The position numbers and the translations under genes are program-made. Under the pieces are notes generated by a model. The model worked only from the letters and a program-made list of their open reading frames with translations. It did no database searches and was not told the origin of the DNA. From Fasciola hepatica (Eukaryota; Platyhelminthes; Trematoda; Plagiorchiida; Fasciolidae), in contig CANUEZ040000117.1 of assembly GCA_948099385.1 (NCBI GenBank), forward strand, positions 3,644,001-3,708,000: a stretch of 64,000 bases of DNA, written 5' to 3'. Numbering within the stretch: position 1 is the first letter of the stretch; the number at the start of each line of letters is the position of its first letter. Positions 11,590-21,648 of this stretch are shown here, in pieces.

Positions 11590-12202
11590 CCTCCTAGCGG
11601 AAGTCGAACCGCCAAGTGGTGCATGTTTGTGATTTGAGAAACCCGTGCAGCCCATCGTCAAGAAGATTTGAGGCGAGGTAGGCAATAAAACCGTGTTTGA
11701 CACTGTTTTCCATTATTCTGGCAATGGTGGAGGTGTGAAAAGTGGGACGGCAATTAGCTGGTTTGTGAAAGGGTCCTTTTCGTGTCGTGGAACAATGACT
11801 GATTGTTTCCAGTTCAAAGGTACCAAGATGGATTTGGATGACAAAGCAAACAGGTTAAGAAGCATAAGTGTAAGGTTCGATCCACCTTTATTGGTTGCAG
11901 CTAGGAGTAACCCAACTGGTCCAGGATGGGCAGATGCTTTATAGTGTGGGATGGGCCTGTTTGCTTCAAATGTGAGGGTAGATAGAGAACAGCTGGTGAT
12001 AGCAAGATGATTTGGATGGGGCTTTGTCTGAGGCTGAGGCCATGGCATTGGCGAAGCAAAGGTTAAAAGCCTCGGCGATATCAGAAGGAGAGGTAGCCGG
12101 AGTTTTATTTGGTAACCCAAAGTACTGAATAAAAGTGTCTGTTGAGGAATTTCCAACAATCATGAGGAGTGAGAACTCCAATGCCTTCTCGAGATGCCTC
12201 AC
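11590..12202 (-). pseudogene. LINE linker and start of reverse transcriptase
   Basis: The frame 12202-11966 reads SPSDIAEAFNLCFANAMAS, the acidic linker preceding LINE RT domains. The frame 12159-11713 holds SAHPGPVGLL (RT opening block), SNLTLMLLNLFALSSKS and LNWKQSVIVPRHEKD. The next frame (11703-) continues WKTVSNTVLLP and GFSNHKHAPLG, corresponding to the RT fingers HGF..SC motif. No palm motifs follow. Confidence 0.78.
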
Positions 12203-12479
12203 AGCTTTGCCTTTTTCACTACGAAGCCAATTTTCTTTTGGGCTTGTATTATCAGGAAGACGTGTTCGTCCAATGAGAAAGGAAGAGTTGTGGATTTAGG
12301 GGTTAGGTCTTTGCATCTTAAGTTACTTTTGTTTTATGGGAGGCAAGTTTGGATGTCCTTAGAGAGGAGTTTTGGACTGTAGGACTGTGCCTCGCGAGGC
12401 AGTTTGCCATGAGTAGGTGAAAGTGGTCAGCAGCTCTTTGGGGGCCAGCCGTTAGGAAATATAGCTCCTATTTTGGTTA

Positions 12480-13140
12480 CGGATGAAATTAGACAGAGGG
12501 TTTAACTTTAAACAGAGAAAATTGTTGGCTAAGATCAAGCAAGTTGATGAATAAGGATGGAATGAAATACTACCTGCCACTGTCTTACGGTCAATACCCG
12601 AAAAATAGTGCAGAAAGGAAACCAAAAAATTGGGAGCACTGTGATCGAATATAAAATTTAGGATGTCGGCGTTTCTGGTAGGCGTTTTACCGCGTTGCTT
12701 TCAACCCCTGACGTGAGTGTGAGAGACAAAGTCTATTGGGTTGGAATGTGCTGTGAGTTTCGTCTAGGTTATTTTACGCCAGATAGAAACACCGGTTTTG
12801 ATTTTCACTGTCGGAGGTAGTAGTGAAAATAGTCGAGGGCTTCAGTTAATTGCGTTTACTCGGTTGTGGTAGAGGGGCCGGGCGATAGACGCAACCAGTA
12901 TGCATGACCTTAGTTGGAAAATCAATTGTGAGCAGAAGAGAGAGTCCGGAATAGAGTCAAGCACGGCGTGTTTAATGGGAAATACAGGAAGGGCGCTCGG
13001 TACGTACACTAGACAACCCCCTCCGCGTTTGTCAAACATTTGCTCTACAAACCTTGTACTCTCAAGCTGAATTTCGTTTGTGGGAGTGTGTTCCGTGATC
13101 CAGGTTTCAGTGACAAGGATTGTATCTGGACCTGATGTTA
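12480..13140 (-). pseudogene. LINE endonuclease domain
   Basis: Minus-strand translation across 13130-12990 reads ILVTETWITEHTP followed by DKRGGGCLVYVPSALP. These are the catalytic-Glu ETW motif and the RGGG motif typical of CR1/Jockey endonucleases. The frame 13039-12842 is open for 65 codons. C-terminal sequence near 12650-12600 (ILNFIFDHSAPNFLVS) fits the end of the domain. The GDFN-type motif was not found intact. Confidence 0.78.
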
Positions 13141-13319
13141 TGACACTGTTTTGAGTGATGGAGCCAATTCAAGATGGACCGGGAACCAAATAAGCTCAAA
13201 GATAGTTCATTCATGTGGGGGTGAGTGTCTGTGCTAGGTAGAGCAGGAGAGATACTAGGCGGAGAAAGCACAGGGGGAGGGACTTGAGTCGTAGCTACCA
13301 AGGAAAAATAAAAATAAAC

Positions 13320-15310
13320 GTAGTACACTTCCGAGATGACATCAGGGAATCAGGTCGTGGACGACCCAGAAGTGAACAATTTCGGGATATTACAGGTTGA
13401 AGGGAAAGACGTTTGGCTAAGAGCCTCGCTACTTTACCTGACTCGTTGGGCAAAGCATCAGTTTGAGGCTTTACTGATCGATCCGGGTGACTGATTATAT
13501 AAGTATGCAAGAGACCGTTGACGTGGGCCGGAGGGTGATCAGCTAAAGGGCCGAAGGTACGATGGGCTTTGGTCATGAAAAATTGACTGTAAGAGATGGG
13601 GTAATTTGCCTGTTGCGCAGGGCCAGTATTGAAGGAGAAGGGGTCATATGGTTGAATGGGTATAGGCGAGATAAGTAAGAATGACGAGAGTTGGGGGCTA
13701 GGATGTGATTGGTTATGTGTGATAAAGGCTAGAGGATCATGAGGGGTACAGGGGCCTCTATGTGTGGTGGGGACTTGCGAGGCCTCAGGAGACAAGATAC
13801 GGGTCCGAACCTGGAATTATTGGTGGGATGCTCATATGGCTGTTCGATAAGGGGTGAAAAAAGGGTGAGAAGTTGAGGAAGGCAACTGGGGCACACTGAG
13901 ACTGCCAAGTAAGGGGTTGCGGCCAGGTAGAAAAGAAGGAAAGCGTGTTGGCAAGATAGATGGTTGGTTTGGAAGTTGCACGTATTCAGAATGGGGGATT
14001 CAGCGGGAGTATGGAAATGGAAGTGAAGGGTCGAGTCCTACGAGAGTAGCTAGGACGGCCACTTAGGCTTTCCGGTTCAGTGAAGTCAGATTGAATCGAA
14101 GAATAGTGCGACTGCTTATCTTCCCTAAGTGCGGAGGGTGGGATTTCAAGGGGCCTCAATGGGGAACGAATATGAAAAGGTGAAGTGAGTAGTTGGTCGG
14201 TAGCAGATCCAGTTGATGACTCTGGTGCTGTCGCAGGAGAATTCGAATAAGCTTGGCATGGAACTCTAAAACAAGGCGGACTAAAAAGCTTGCCAAGTGG
14301 TTCGTTGGAGCGAGAGCGGCGGTTGGCAACACGTTGTGGTTGCTGGGTGGATACGGCAGGGTGGGTACGGCAGAGGTTGGTGGTTGAGCCGGTAAAACAT
14401 TTTGGCTTCGGAGCTGCGATGAGGTAGTGTGGGGTCGACAACGAGGTGAAGTTTCTTTTAGAGCTAGTGGTCTAGAAGCTCGAGCAGCCAGTGGTAAAAG
14501 CTGTTCGTAAGGGTGTCACACGGGGACGTTTGGGCAGAGGTGGATCGATGGTGGTGTGCTAGTCGAGCCTGGATCAACAGTATGAGGGTAGACATCAGAG
14601 GGTGCAGGATCCGTTGGTGTCGTCGTGCCTATGAGGTTTTGAGTGGGTTTTGCACCAAAGCCAGTTTGGCCAGCATGGGTGAATAAAGCTGTGTTAATTT
14701 CAGGCGTTCGAGATATTTCCTTCTGAAGAGGTGCCTTATCGGGAAGTATCTTGAGGTCCTCATAGGGCAAGCAAGCGGCAATCGTCATTTTGTTTTTGTT
14801 AAAATCTCTGGCAGCTAGGTCGTTCATAAACTCAAATGGTGCGAGAGGTCTAGGCGCTGGTAATTTTTGCGCAGTCTTGTGCAAAGGCATCTACGATAAG
14901 TCATGTTGCATGCATAGAGTATGTTATCTTTGGCCAATGAAAGGGTCAGGTGGTCAGGAACATTGCAGGCCGAGGCGATTTTGAGTTGTAATAGTGGCGG
15001 TAGACTTCAGTTTTGGTGGAGCCGAGAAAGTTCCTAGCTGACCTCATCATGTGAGAGGGCTTGATTTCCCCGGATTCAAAAAGGGTTATCACAGAGGAAA
15101 CCTTACCTAAGGTTTCATCGATGAGTTGCAGCTTGTTGTTGATTTCTGCAATACTCTTTCCTAGGTCACTAGATTAACTAGATGACAGGTTGGCTACGTC
15201 GGCGAGGGAGACCATGTGGGACTTGTTTGCCGGGTGGGGTTTAGCGGGCCTGTGTTCTCTTACGTAGTCATTTCGGGGGTTCTGAGCGTTAGTCATGGTC
15301 CGCCGTGGCA
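13320..15310 (-). pseudogene. LINE ORF1 (coiled-coil start, proline-rich body), fragmented
   Basis: Minus-strand translation of 15210-15000 reads DLGKSIAEINNKLQLIDETL and then SSVITLFESGEIKPSHMMRS, a heptad-like coiled coil. It is followed by frames 14890-14516, 14441-13986 and 13795-13295, which are rich in Pro, Ser, Thr and His. Jockey-type ORF1 proteins often pair a coiled coil with low-complexity and zinc-knuckle regions; no knuckle is visible here. Each frame ends in a stop, so the protein is broken into at least four pieces. Confidence 0.6.
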
Positions 15311-15999
15311 GGATGATGCAAAGGATACAGCAGAAGTATCAAATGAGTGTGCTAAAGTGAGTCGGTCAAGCACCAACAATCGAATAGCAAATGATATTAG
15401 GGTATCAAATGTTAGGGAAAAATGACCGCTACCTAAGTGGAATCTGGATGCGGAATGGAAAAAGTTAAGTATACTTAGCAGTAAGAGGTATTTTTAGTAT
15501 GTTTAGGGGTTGGAGCTACTAAAATAGGGCACATCAACATTGAGCCACCATAAATAACAGTTTCCGCGTGTACGGAACGGTTTTTACACTAGCAGGTCGC
15601 TGTATTCAGATGAGAGACAATATTTACTACAGTAAAAACAATGCTTCGTCTAGATGATGGAAGTGGAGCCAAGATATCTAGACAACCTGATTTTGATGTT
15701 GCGGTATCGAAACGACGGTGTTATGCTTCCGCGCTTTGCCGTTTCTCCGGTTAATCACAACCTGTTTCTTCTTCACCATATGATACATTCTTACTGATTG
15801 CCTCATGAAAAGCCCAAGCTTGATGGAAAAACCAGTTTTCACCGTAATTTGTTTGTTTTAATTTTAAACAATAATTACTTTTTCTGCATGCTTTATGATT
15901 TCAGACTTTTCATTTGGCAGCTATAAACATACCGGATGAAATCGCAACGTACCAAGCTAACCTGTGCTGCTTGAAACTCTGGAGCAACCACTGAGCAAC
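15311..15999. other. Unassigned sequence
   Basis: AT-rich, with no open frame above about 60 codons and no recognised repeat. It lies between the 5' end of the minus-strand LINE and the downstream end of the minus-strand Ty3/gypsy remnant, so it may include an eroded LTR. I could not find a partner copy for one. Confidence 0.35.
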
Positions 16000-16469
16000 T
16001 TCAAAAACCCATCAGAGTGGCTTATGCAAGTGTGGAACCTATGAATGTCCCGGGTATTGGCATCTGCCATGAACACCTTAAATGGTCATGTCTTCTTGGC
16101 CGTGAAAACTTGATATTGATCCGTAAAGCCGATGGTCCCAGAAACGAGTCGCCATCCAAAAAGGTGCGGACCCCGAATCCGTGCTTCAGGTTGGAGCTAT
16201 GTTCATTTGTTTGAGAGGATCGGATTTTTCAACAAAGTTTTTCGGATATCCTCAATTTGACATACGCTCCAACCACTACGTTAAGGAAGATTGGAGATGG
16301 TGACTGGGTTGTACAGGTCTGTTCAGCGACCGGCAGAGATAAAGACGATTCTTGGTTGAAACCCAGCTTTTGCTAGTGATGTACCCTAATTATGCAGAAC
16401 GTGGACCTTTGTTGAAAGACTGTGTCCAAAAGCCTCTCCGGAAGACGATCAGTTGTTGCACCTAACTCA

Positions 16470-16660
16470 GCTCATCACAGTAGAGTCAGCTCACAGCCAC
16501 CTGGTGCAATCATCCACAGAACTTAGAAAATTTATGTTACTTCTTGACAGAGGCAACGGCCCTATAATGTCGACATGCACGTGTTGGAAACGTGAGTCGA
16601 CAGCTGGAAGTTTTGATAATGGGCTTTTTGTGTGCCCAAGCACTTTCGACTATTGACACT
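16470..16660 (-). pseudogene. Ty3/gypsy integrase catalytic core, start
   Basis: Minus-strand translation reads RFQHVHVDIIGPLP followed by LSSVDDCTRWL, the first catalytic Asp and following strand of the retroviral-type integrase core. Stops follow, and the second Asp and the Glu of the DDE triad were not seen. The region continues the frame of the upstream polyprotein after a stop at about 16677. Confidence 0.78.
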
Positions 16661-16676
16661 GGATGCGGGTGTTGGC

Positions 16677-17429
16677 CTATGCGGTGACATCACGGTTCAT
16701 GTTGTGCCAAACACAGCGGTCAAGAACGAGTTTAGTAAAGGTCTTTGTACCCAGGTGGGACGTACAGTGTAAGGTTTTGAAAATTTGCTGCCTGAAAGCT
16801 GACGGCACGACTGAACACGGACGGCCTTTGACAATGTCGCGTGGTATGTGGCCTTCGGTTAAGGGAATGGGAACCAACTGGAGCTGCAGTGACGAAGTGC
16901 TATGGAGTTGCTGTACCTCGAGATCTTCTGTTTCAGCGGATGTGGTAGCTTCACGACCTATCGACCCGGGGGTGCAGTGGTCTAAGTTGTGAGTGCGAGA
17001 TAGCGCATCTGCGACAGAATTATCGACACCTGAGATATGATGTACTTCACCCAAGTACTGAGTGATGTGATCCAGTTCTCTGGACCCTCTGGGACAGTAT
17101 CTGTGCGTGGTGGGGCGCAATGCATGGCTGATCGGTTTATGGTCGGTGTAGATCATGAATTCGCGTCCCTCGAAGATGTGTCTGAAGCGATGAATGCCCA
17201 GGTAGATAGCGAGAATGTTTCGGCCAGAAATGCTATGCTTGGTTTCAGCCGTTCGTAAATTTTCGGGGAAGAATGCAACGGGTTGCTGAGTATCGGCCAA
17301 GTATTTTTGCCGTACCGCGCCCATGTCTTCGTCTAATGCGTTGATAGCTAAAGCAACCGGTGAACATGTTTTCAATTGTGATAGCGAGGCCATATTACTG
17401 ATGGCCTGCTTCAGCTTGGCAAAGTTCAT
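16677..17429 (-). pseudogene. Ty3/gypsy RNase H and integrase zinc-binding domain
   Basis: 250 codons, the longest intact piece of this element. Residues 50-60 read PVAFFPENLRT, and residues 92-101 read MIYTDHKPIS (the TDHKP RNase H motif, Asp 96). Residues 133-145 read SGVDNSVADALSR, the conserved end of RNase H. Residues 216-250 carry the H-type integrase zinc region (LHCTSHLG...RCVWHNMNRD). Where family members usually have GRELLAIY with a catalytic Glu, this copy has GRNILAIY (residues 69-76), so the Glu is replaced. It was probably inactive even before frame loss. Confidence 0.9.
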
Positions 17430-18486
17430 CTCGTACTGCTTCTGTGAAGTCCAGCTGCCTCGATTTGTTTAATAACGGATCGGTTAGCGACTGCTTTAGC
17501 TAAGAGCATTGCCAATCCGTCGAAACTCGGTACTGCTTGAATGACGTAGGTTCTGGATAGCCCAGGATTGCCTGCACTTTGTCCCGCAATGGCACTATCT
17601 CTGTGGAATCAACCTTGTGGTATAGGAATTCCATAGCGTTGAAGCCTATTACACAAGCATTCCAGTTGTCCGTGAACCCATGTTTGGATAGGCGGTCGCA
17701 AAGCGTGTGTAGATATGATAGATGTTCTGCCTAGATGTCGTCAAGATAGGCGGAAGCAAAACCTGAATAATTGCATACCATATCAGTAAAATGCTGGAAA
17801 GTTTGCGCGGCTTTGCCAAGCCCAAACTGCGCCCGCGGAAACCCGAAATGACCGAGAGGATTCGTTGTGGCTATCTTAGGACTATCTGCCTCCGCTGCTG
17901 GTATTTTGTTATGTGCCTTTGCTATTCAACTGAAAATCACCTTTCCTGCCAAGCCAGCTCTGAGGTCCTTGATGTGCGGAATAGAATATCCGTCTAGCTT
18001 AGTCACTCCGATGACTGAGGGATAACCTCCGCACAGTTTCCAGTCGACAGATGATCTCTTAGGGACTGTGTGTAAGGGTGATGCCGACGGGCTGCTAAAG
18101 GGCCGCATAGCTCCCTAGTTGAGCATATGTTGGAACTCAGAATGGGATACACGGGGCTTGTCTGGAGCCAAACCCCGGGGTCCAGCTTGGACCGAGGGCC
18201 CTTGTGTGACGATGTGACGGGCCACATCAGTGAAGATTGGAGGCAGGCTGTTGTTCTGGCGGACAAGATTACGTTATTCCCTGAATAAACCACAGAATTT
18301 CGGTTTGTAAGTGGAACTTGGCGTGAAGATCGCTGGGGGCTGAGCTTCAGTTAAGGAACCAACAACGAACTTTGACTTGACCCTGGCTGCCAGCTGACGC
18401 TTACCCAGATCGTCTACTAGACTTCCACCTTCTGAGGAATCTGAGCTCAGAATGGCCTGGTGCGCTTGGGCGACAATGAAAACCAA
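17430..18486 (-). pseudogene. Ty3/gypsy protease/RT junction and reverse transcriptase, fragmented
   Basis: The frame 18108-17926 reads MRPFSSPSASPLHTVPKRSS and then YSIPHIKDLRAGLAGKVIFS, the entry of gypsy RT. The frame 18293-18003 carries the preceding TQGP...PDKP-type segment in a shifted phase. From 17925 to 17430 homologous fragments continue, but stops occur every few dozen codons and the YxDD box was not recovered. The frame 18486-18274 covers the segment between protease and RT. Confidence 0.8.
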
Positions 18487-18720
18487 CGGGAAATGACGAC
18501 GCAGGCTAAGGTCCAGGGCCCGATATTGACTGCCGTATGTTGGGATTGAAGTGCCTTTGGCTGGTGCAGTGTCAGGGCTGTGGAAGATATAGTGAACCGT
18601 TATGAAACCGGTACTATACTGACCTACGCTCCCATTGCGAATAGGAAAGGCCTACCGGTAGTTTTGTCTCTCATATTGATGATGCGACTAGGAACAGGGG
18701 TACGTTTGAGCTAGTCGCCA

Positions 18721-19720
18721 TCACCTGGTTCGAACGAAAACTACAGGGTTCTTTGGGTTTGCCAGCTTGAGATCCGGAACGGAGGTGGAATTAACACTTG
18801 CCGGGCTGGCAAACTGACTTAGAGGCACAAGACGTGAAATGACGGCTGGTTGGGCCCCGTTTGCAAAGGCTGTTGAGGTACGCTCTTGATTTTCCACCAC
18901 CTGCATCAAAATGCCAACCTCTTAAAGTAAAGTTTGAAGGCCTTAGTTGCTATCGAGTGGGCTGTGGTGAGTGGCTTTCGACCTAGGGTTAACGACGGCG
19001 TCAAGCGGAGCAGAGATGGCGGTGCTGAACGCGTAGAACTGTGAAGCAAATGCGTTCAATTGCTGGAAGACTTTGTCCGCCGTCTCCGCACACTTATCGT
19101 GGCCATCGATTTGCACTAAAATGTCCATTACGCTCCGGGCATACGGTGAGATTCGTGGCATCCTTAGTTGACGCGGGACAACGTCGTCCATGGAAGTCGT
19201 ACCTATTACTGAACACATTTTCCTTAGCAACCGCGGTGGCATTATATATCCCAGCCAGATTTCTGAAACAGCGTTTTGGATACGCTTCTCTTCCGACGCT
19301 GCTGCGTGCTTATTCACAGGCTCCCGGAGTTTGTAGTACAGGTTTTGATCCGGGGTTTCAAAACAATATCCCGAATTTGTGGCATCATACGAGCTGGGAC
19401 TGCCGAGAGCAGTCTATTATGTATAGACCGCTGACAAGATGTGCGAGCCTCATGGAAACGAGACTCAAGGATGGCTCTGAATACTTTCGGATCTTTCGGT
19501 ATGCAATCCGGTATTTTCTTTTGCGCTGCGTGGCACTCCCATTCATACTCGGGCTTAGACTCTCTGTTCATCGTGGAGTAGGTGCTCGTCGGAAATGAAC
19601 TTGCCTGAAATCCCAAAAGCCTTTGGCTGGGCCTGGTTTGCAAAATCTTGGAATCAACGGGAGTGAAATCTGACCGATACAATACTGACGATCAAGGAAA
19701 AGCGCGAAAAGAATACGCCA
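18721..19720 (-). pseudogene. Ty3/gypsy gag-like region
   Basis: The frame 19317-18943 (124 codons) contains PPRLLRKMCSVIGTTSMDD, then CAETADKVFQQLNAFASQF, then PLDAVVNPRSKATHHSP. The block LRLP..SVL..LA..AD is typical of gag capsid C-termini in Ty3/gypsy elements of flatworms and other invertebrates. The frame 19682-19314 holds the upstream part. Both frames are in the order and orientation expected before the pol fragments. Confidence 0.72.
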
Positions 19721-19757
19721 ACCAAAAAATGCACCTATTTGAGAAGCCCAATTGTGG

Positions 19758-19783
19758 TATATATATATATATATATATATATA
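19758..19783. repeat. (TA)13 microsatellite
   Basis: An uninterrupted TA dinucleotide run. It lies at the upstream edge of the Ty3/gypsy gag remnant, close to where the next sequence block begins, and probably marks an old junction or simple expansion. Confidence 0.95.
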
Positions 19784-20177
19784 CGCCATAAAAAGAATCT
19801 AACTGATGTCCGACGGAATACATGACCGAAGACAGAAGGGAAAACTACCGTAGACTTGACCAGTCTAGGCCACTTCATTGGAATTAATCCAAAGTTATAA
19901 GAGGAACGGGCTCATCAATTGTTTGAGGGCACACCTTCCCTGCTTCTACGATTGCTTTCGTCGAGGAAGTTAACCAGAGAAGACCACTGGGTGTCACCTG
20001 CGCGTATTCCCACAAGGTCCGATTACTAAGACCAAGCGGTGTCATGCCTCGGGGAAATGTGTCGGAAGTATAGCTTGCGGTCTCTGCATGCGCAAAACGT
20101 GCAGTCAGACAAGTGCTAGACAGGGTGTGATCAGCTGATCGCTGTACTCCAGCTTCGCTTCTGACCACACCCCCAGC
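19784..20177. other. Unassigned, possibly 5' flank of the Ty3/gypsy element
   Basis: The minus strand has a 94-codon open frame (20168-19884) without recognised motifs. It lies upstream of the gypsy gag on the same strand, so it could be leader or LTR sequence. The plus-strand LINE remnant starts abruptly near 20178. Confidence 0.35.
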
Positions 20178-21192
20178 CCCAAGATCATTGCAGGTTACTT
20201 CAACTTCCCACGAATCTGCTGGTCATCATGACGGGCCCTCCTCATTTACTGACCTTCATCTCCTGTGCAAGCCCGAGCCTTTGGTGCCAAATTGTCAAAA
20301 GCCCTATAATAAGCAAAAACCCTTCGACCTAGCCTCCACCTCTGGCCTCACTGCAGCTAAAACCCAGGTGCCACATCATTTTCCTGACGGCGACCACAAA
20401 ATGGCCCACTGCTCGTTGTTTTGCCCAAAAATTCTCCATCCAGCCCTGGGGCCCTCTGTGTCCTCCCGAAATACAAACAAAGGCCCAGATTCCTCATTTA
20501 TTCGCCCGCCGAACTGAGCTAGCTCTTTCCCAACTGGCGGCTCCCAATCAGCCACCGGTTATCTATGCCCCATCCTCCTTCAGTGTTTGTCAAGACTTGC
20601 CCAAACCTTTTCCCGCAGTCCCCAACCTTCACCTGGAAAATCGAAAAAGGAGCTCAAGATCATCGCATTGCGGGACAGTTGCTCAAAGTCCAGGAACCTA
20701 CTTTCTTTTTCTTCGCCTGAAGTCAACGTCAGAGACTTTCAGCTGCTTTAGGCAACGACAGCTCATCCGCCGAGAAGGTGCCGCCCTCAGCCATCTACAA
20801 AAGTCTGGAATCCTGTCAACATTGTCAAGCTCGCGGCCCGGGCACAATTCACTCACCAACCCCAAAATTGTAATCTTAAATACTGAACCTGCAAGCTCAT
20901 CTGAATCGTTGTAAGAAGCATTCATCCTCCACTTTGCATTCCCCCTACTACCCCAATTTAGCCTCACCGCCCCTTTCCTGCCACTGTTAGCTGACACCAT
21001 CATGTCCACCATCTCTTTTGACGCCGAAAGTACCTGAAATTTAGCCGGATGAACAATCCACCTTCTCGACTTGGCCGCGATTGAATTCCCCTGCTCTGTT
21101 CCCTTTATAGTGAAGCCGATCTCTCTTCTAATTATGGACCTCTGCAAATTGTCCGTAAATGATAGGCTAGTGCCAAAGCAGTGTATGACCTC
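20178..21192 (+). pseudogene. Decayed LINE, part 1 (endonuclease C-half, linker, RT start), upstream of BEL/Pao insertion
   Basis: It begins with IIAGYFNFPRICW (the GDFN-type endonuclease motif, with Tyr for Asp). It then reads FDLASTSG...PDGDHKMAHCSLFCP, the end of the endonuclease with its DH catalytic pair. After about 20520 comes a linker of shifted frames, then RT-opening sequence near 21030-21180. The region breaks at the TSD (21188-21192), and its RT continues at 27653. The 5' truncation near 20178 is typical of LINEs. Confidence 0.75.
21188..21192 (+). repeat. Target-site duplication, left copy (ACCTC)
   Basis: Five bases directly before the 5' LTR, repeated exactly at 27653-27657 directly after the 3' LTR. 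BEL/Pao elements usually duplicate 4-6 bp, so this fits and proves the element inserted here as a unit. Confidence 0.95.
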
Positions 21193-21618
21193 TGTAAAGG
21201 AGTTCAGGAAACCCCATTCCATGCATTAGCATCCATGTTACAAACGACATTAATCATTCGTATGAACTATATTTGCTGGAATTCCGATTGTTTGCTTTAT
21301 TTCTCTAAGCCTTTGTTACAAACCGGACTCCTACCGTTGCCTCGAGCGAGAGTCGCTCAGTTTGAACTTCGTTGTGACTGTATTTGGTAATCTTATCTTC
21401 TGTATCTAACCTTTGGCTGTAACCCAGCTGCAGTTGTTGATTTGTTTTCCAATTTGGAGCAAAAGAGCCCAGAAGGAACACTATTGAGGTTTGATTATTG
21501 TAAAATTAATTAATTTGTTGTATATAGTACCGTAGCTATTTGGAATCGACTTTGTTTTCAATTGTGTCGAAATTGGTTGCTACGCGTTGCTCGAACGTTC
21601 CGGTGGCTGGACTTTACA
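21193..21618 (+). repeat. 5' LTR of the BEL/Pao element
   Basis: 426 bp starting TGTAAAGGAG and ending GGACTTTACA, so the termini form a short TGTAAAG/CTTTACA inverted repeat. It differs from the 3' LTR at 21461 (A vs G), 21559 (C vs G) and 21588 (T vs C). A TATATA stretch at 21521-21526, about 95 bp before the LTR end, is a plausible core promoter. The open frame inside the LTR has no family match and looks incidental. Confidence 0.97.
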
Positions 21619-21648
21619 GTACTCAATATCCTTGGCAATTGCTGAGAC
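21619..21648 (+). promoter_or_regulatory. 30-nt leader with possible primer-binding site
   Basis: The gap between LTR and start codon is only 30 nt. TGGCAATTGCTGAGAC at 21633-21648 begins with TGG, as primer-binding sites complementary to a tRNA CCA end do, but it lies 14 nt from the LTR rather than 0-5. I cannot name the tRNA. The in-frame TGA at 21643-21645 falls inside this segment. Confidence 0.35.

Larger units (their letters stand above)
11590..15310 (-). mobile_element. Jockey/CR1-like LINE, ORF1-endonuclease-RT start, decayed
   Basis: Minus-strand order is ORF1 (15310-13320), endonuclease (13140-12480), linker (12202-11966) and RT opening (12100-11590). It is cut within the RT fingers, where it meets the CR1-like LINE at 8240-11580 in the same orientation. 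Stops are frequent, but motif order is preserved over 3.7 kb. Its RT and linker resemble those at 20178-28050 and 40540-42400, so it may belong to the same family. Confidence 0.78.
16000..19720 (-). mobile_element. Ty3/gypsy LTR retrotransposon remnant
   Basis: Minus-strand order is gag (19682-18943), protease/RT junction (18486-18274), RT (18290-17430), RNase H (17429-16990), integrase zinc domain (about 16850-16680) and integrase core (16660-16470). This RT-RNase H-integrase order is diagnostic of Ty3/gypsy. Reading frames shift or stop between every domain. I did not find a matching LTR pair, so the ends are approximate. Confidence 0.88.

Noticed and set aside
21181..21390. 69- and 78-codon frames with a shared C-terminus at 21181-21390 and 27188-27424
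   Set aside because: They are the same LTR sequence read twice. There is no family match, and the identity follows from the LTR duplication.
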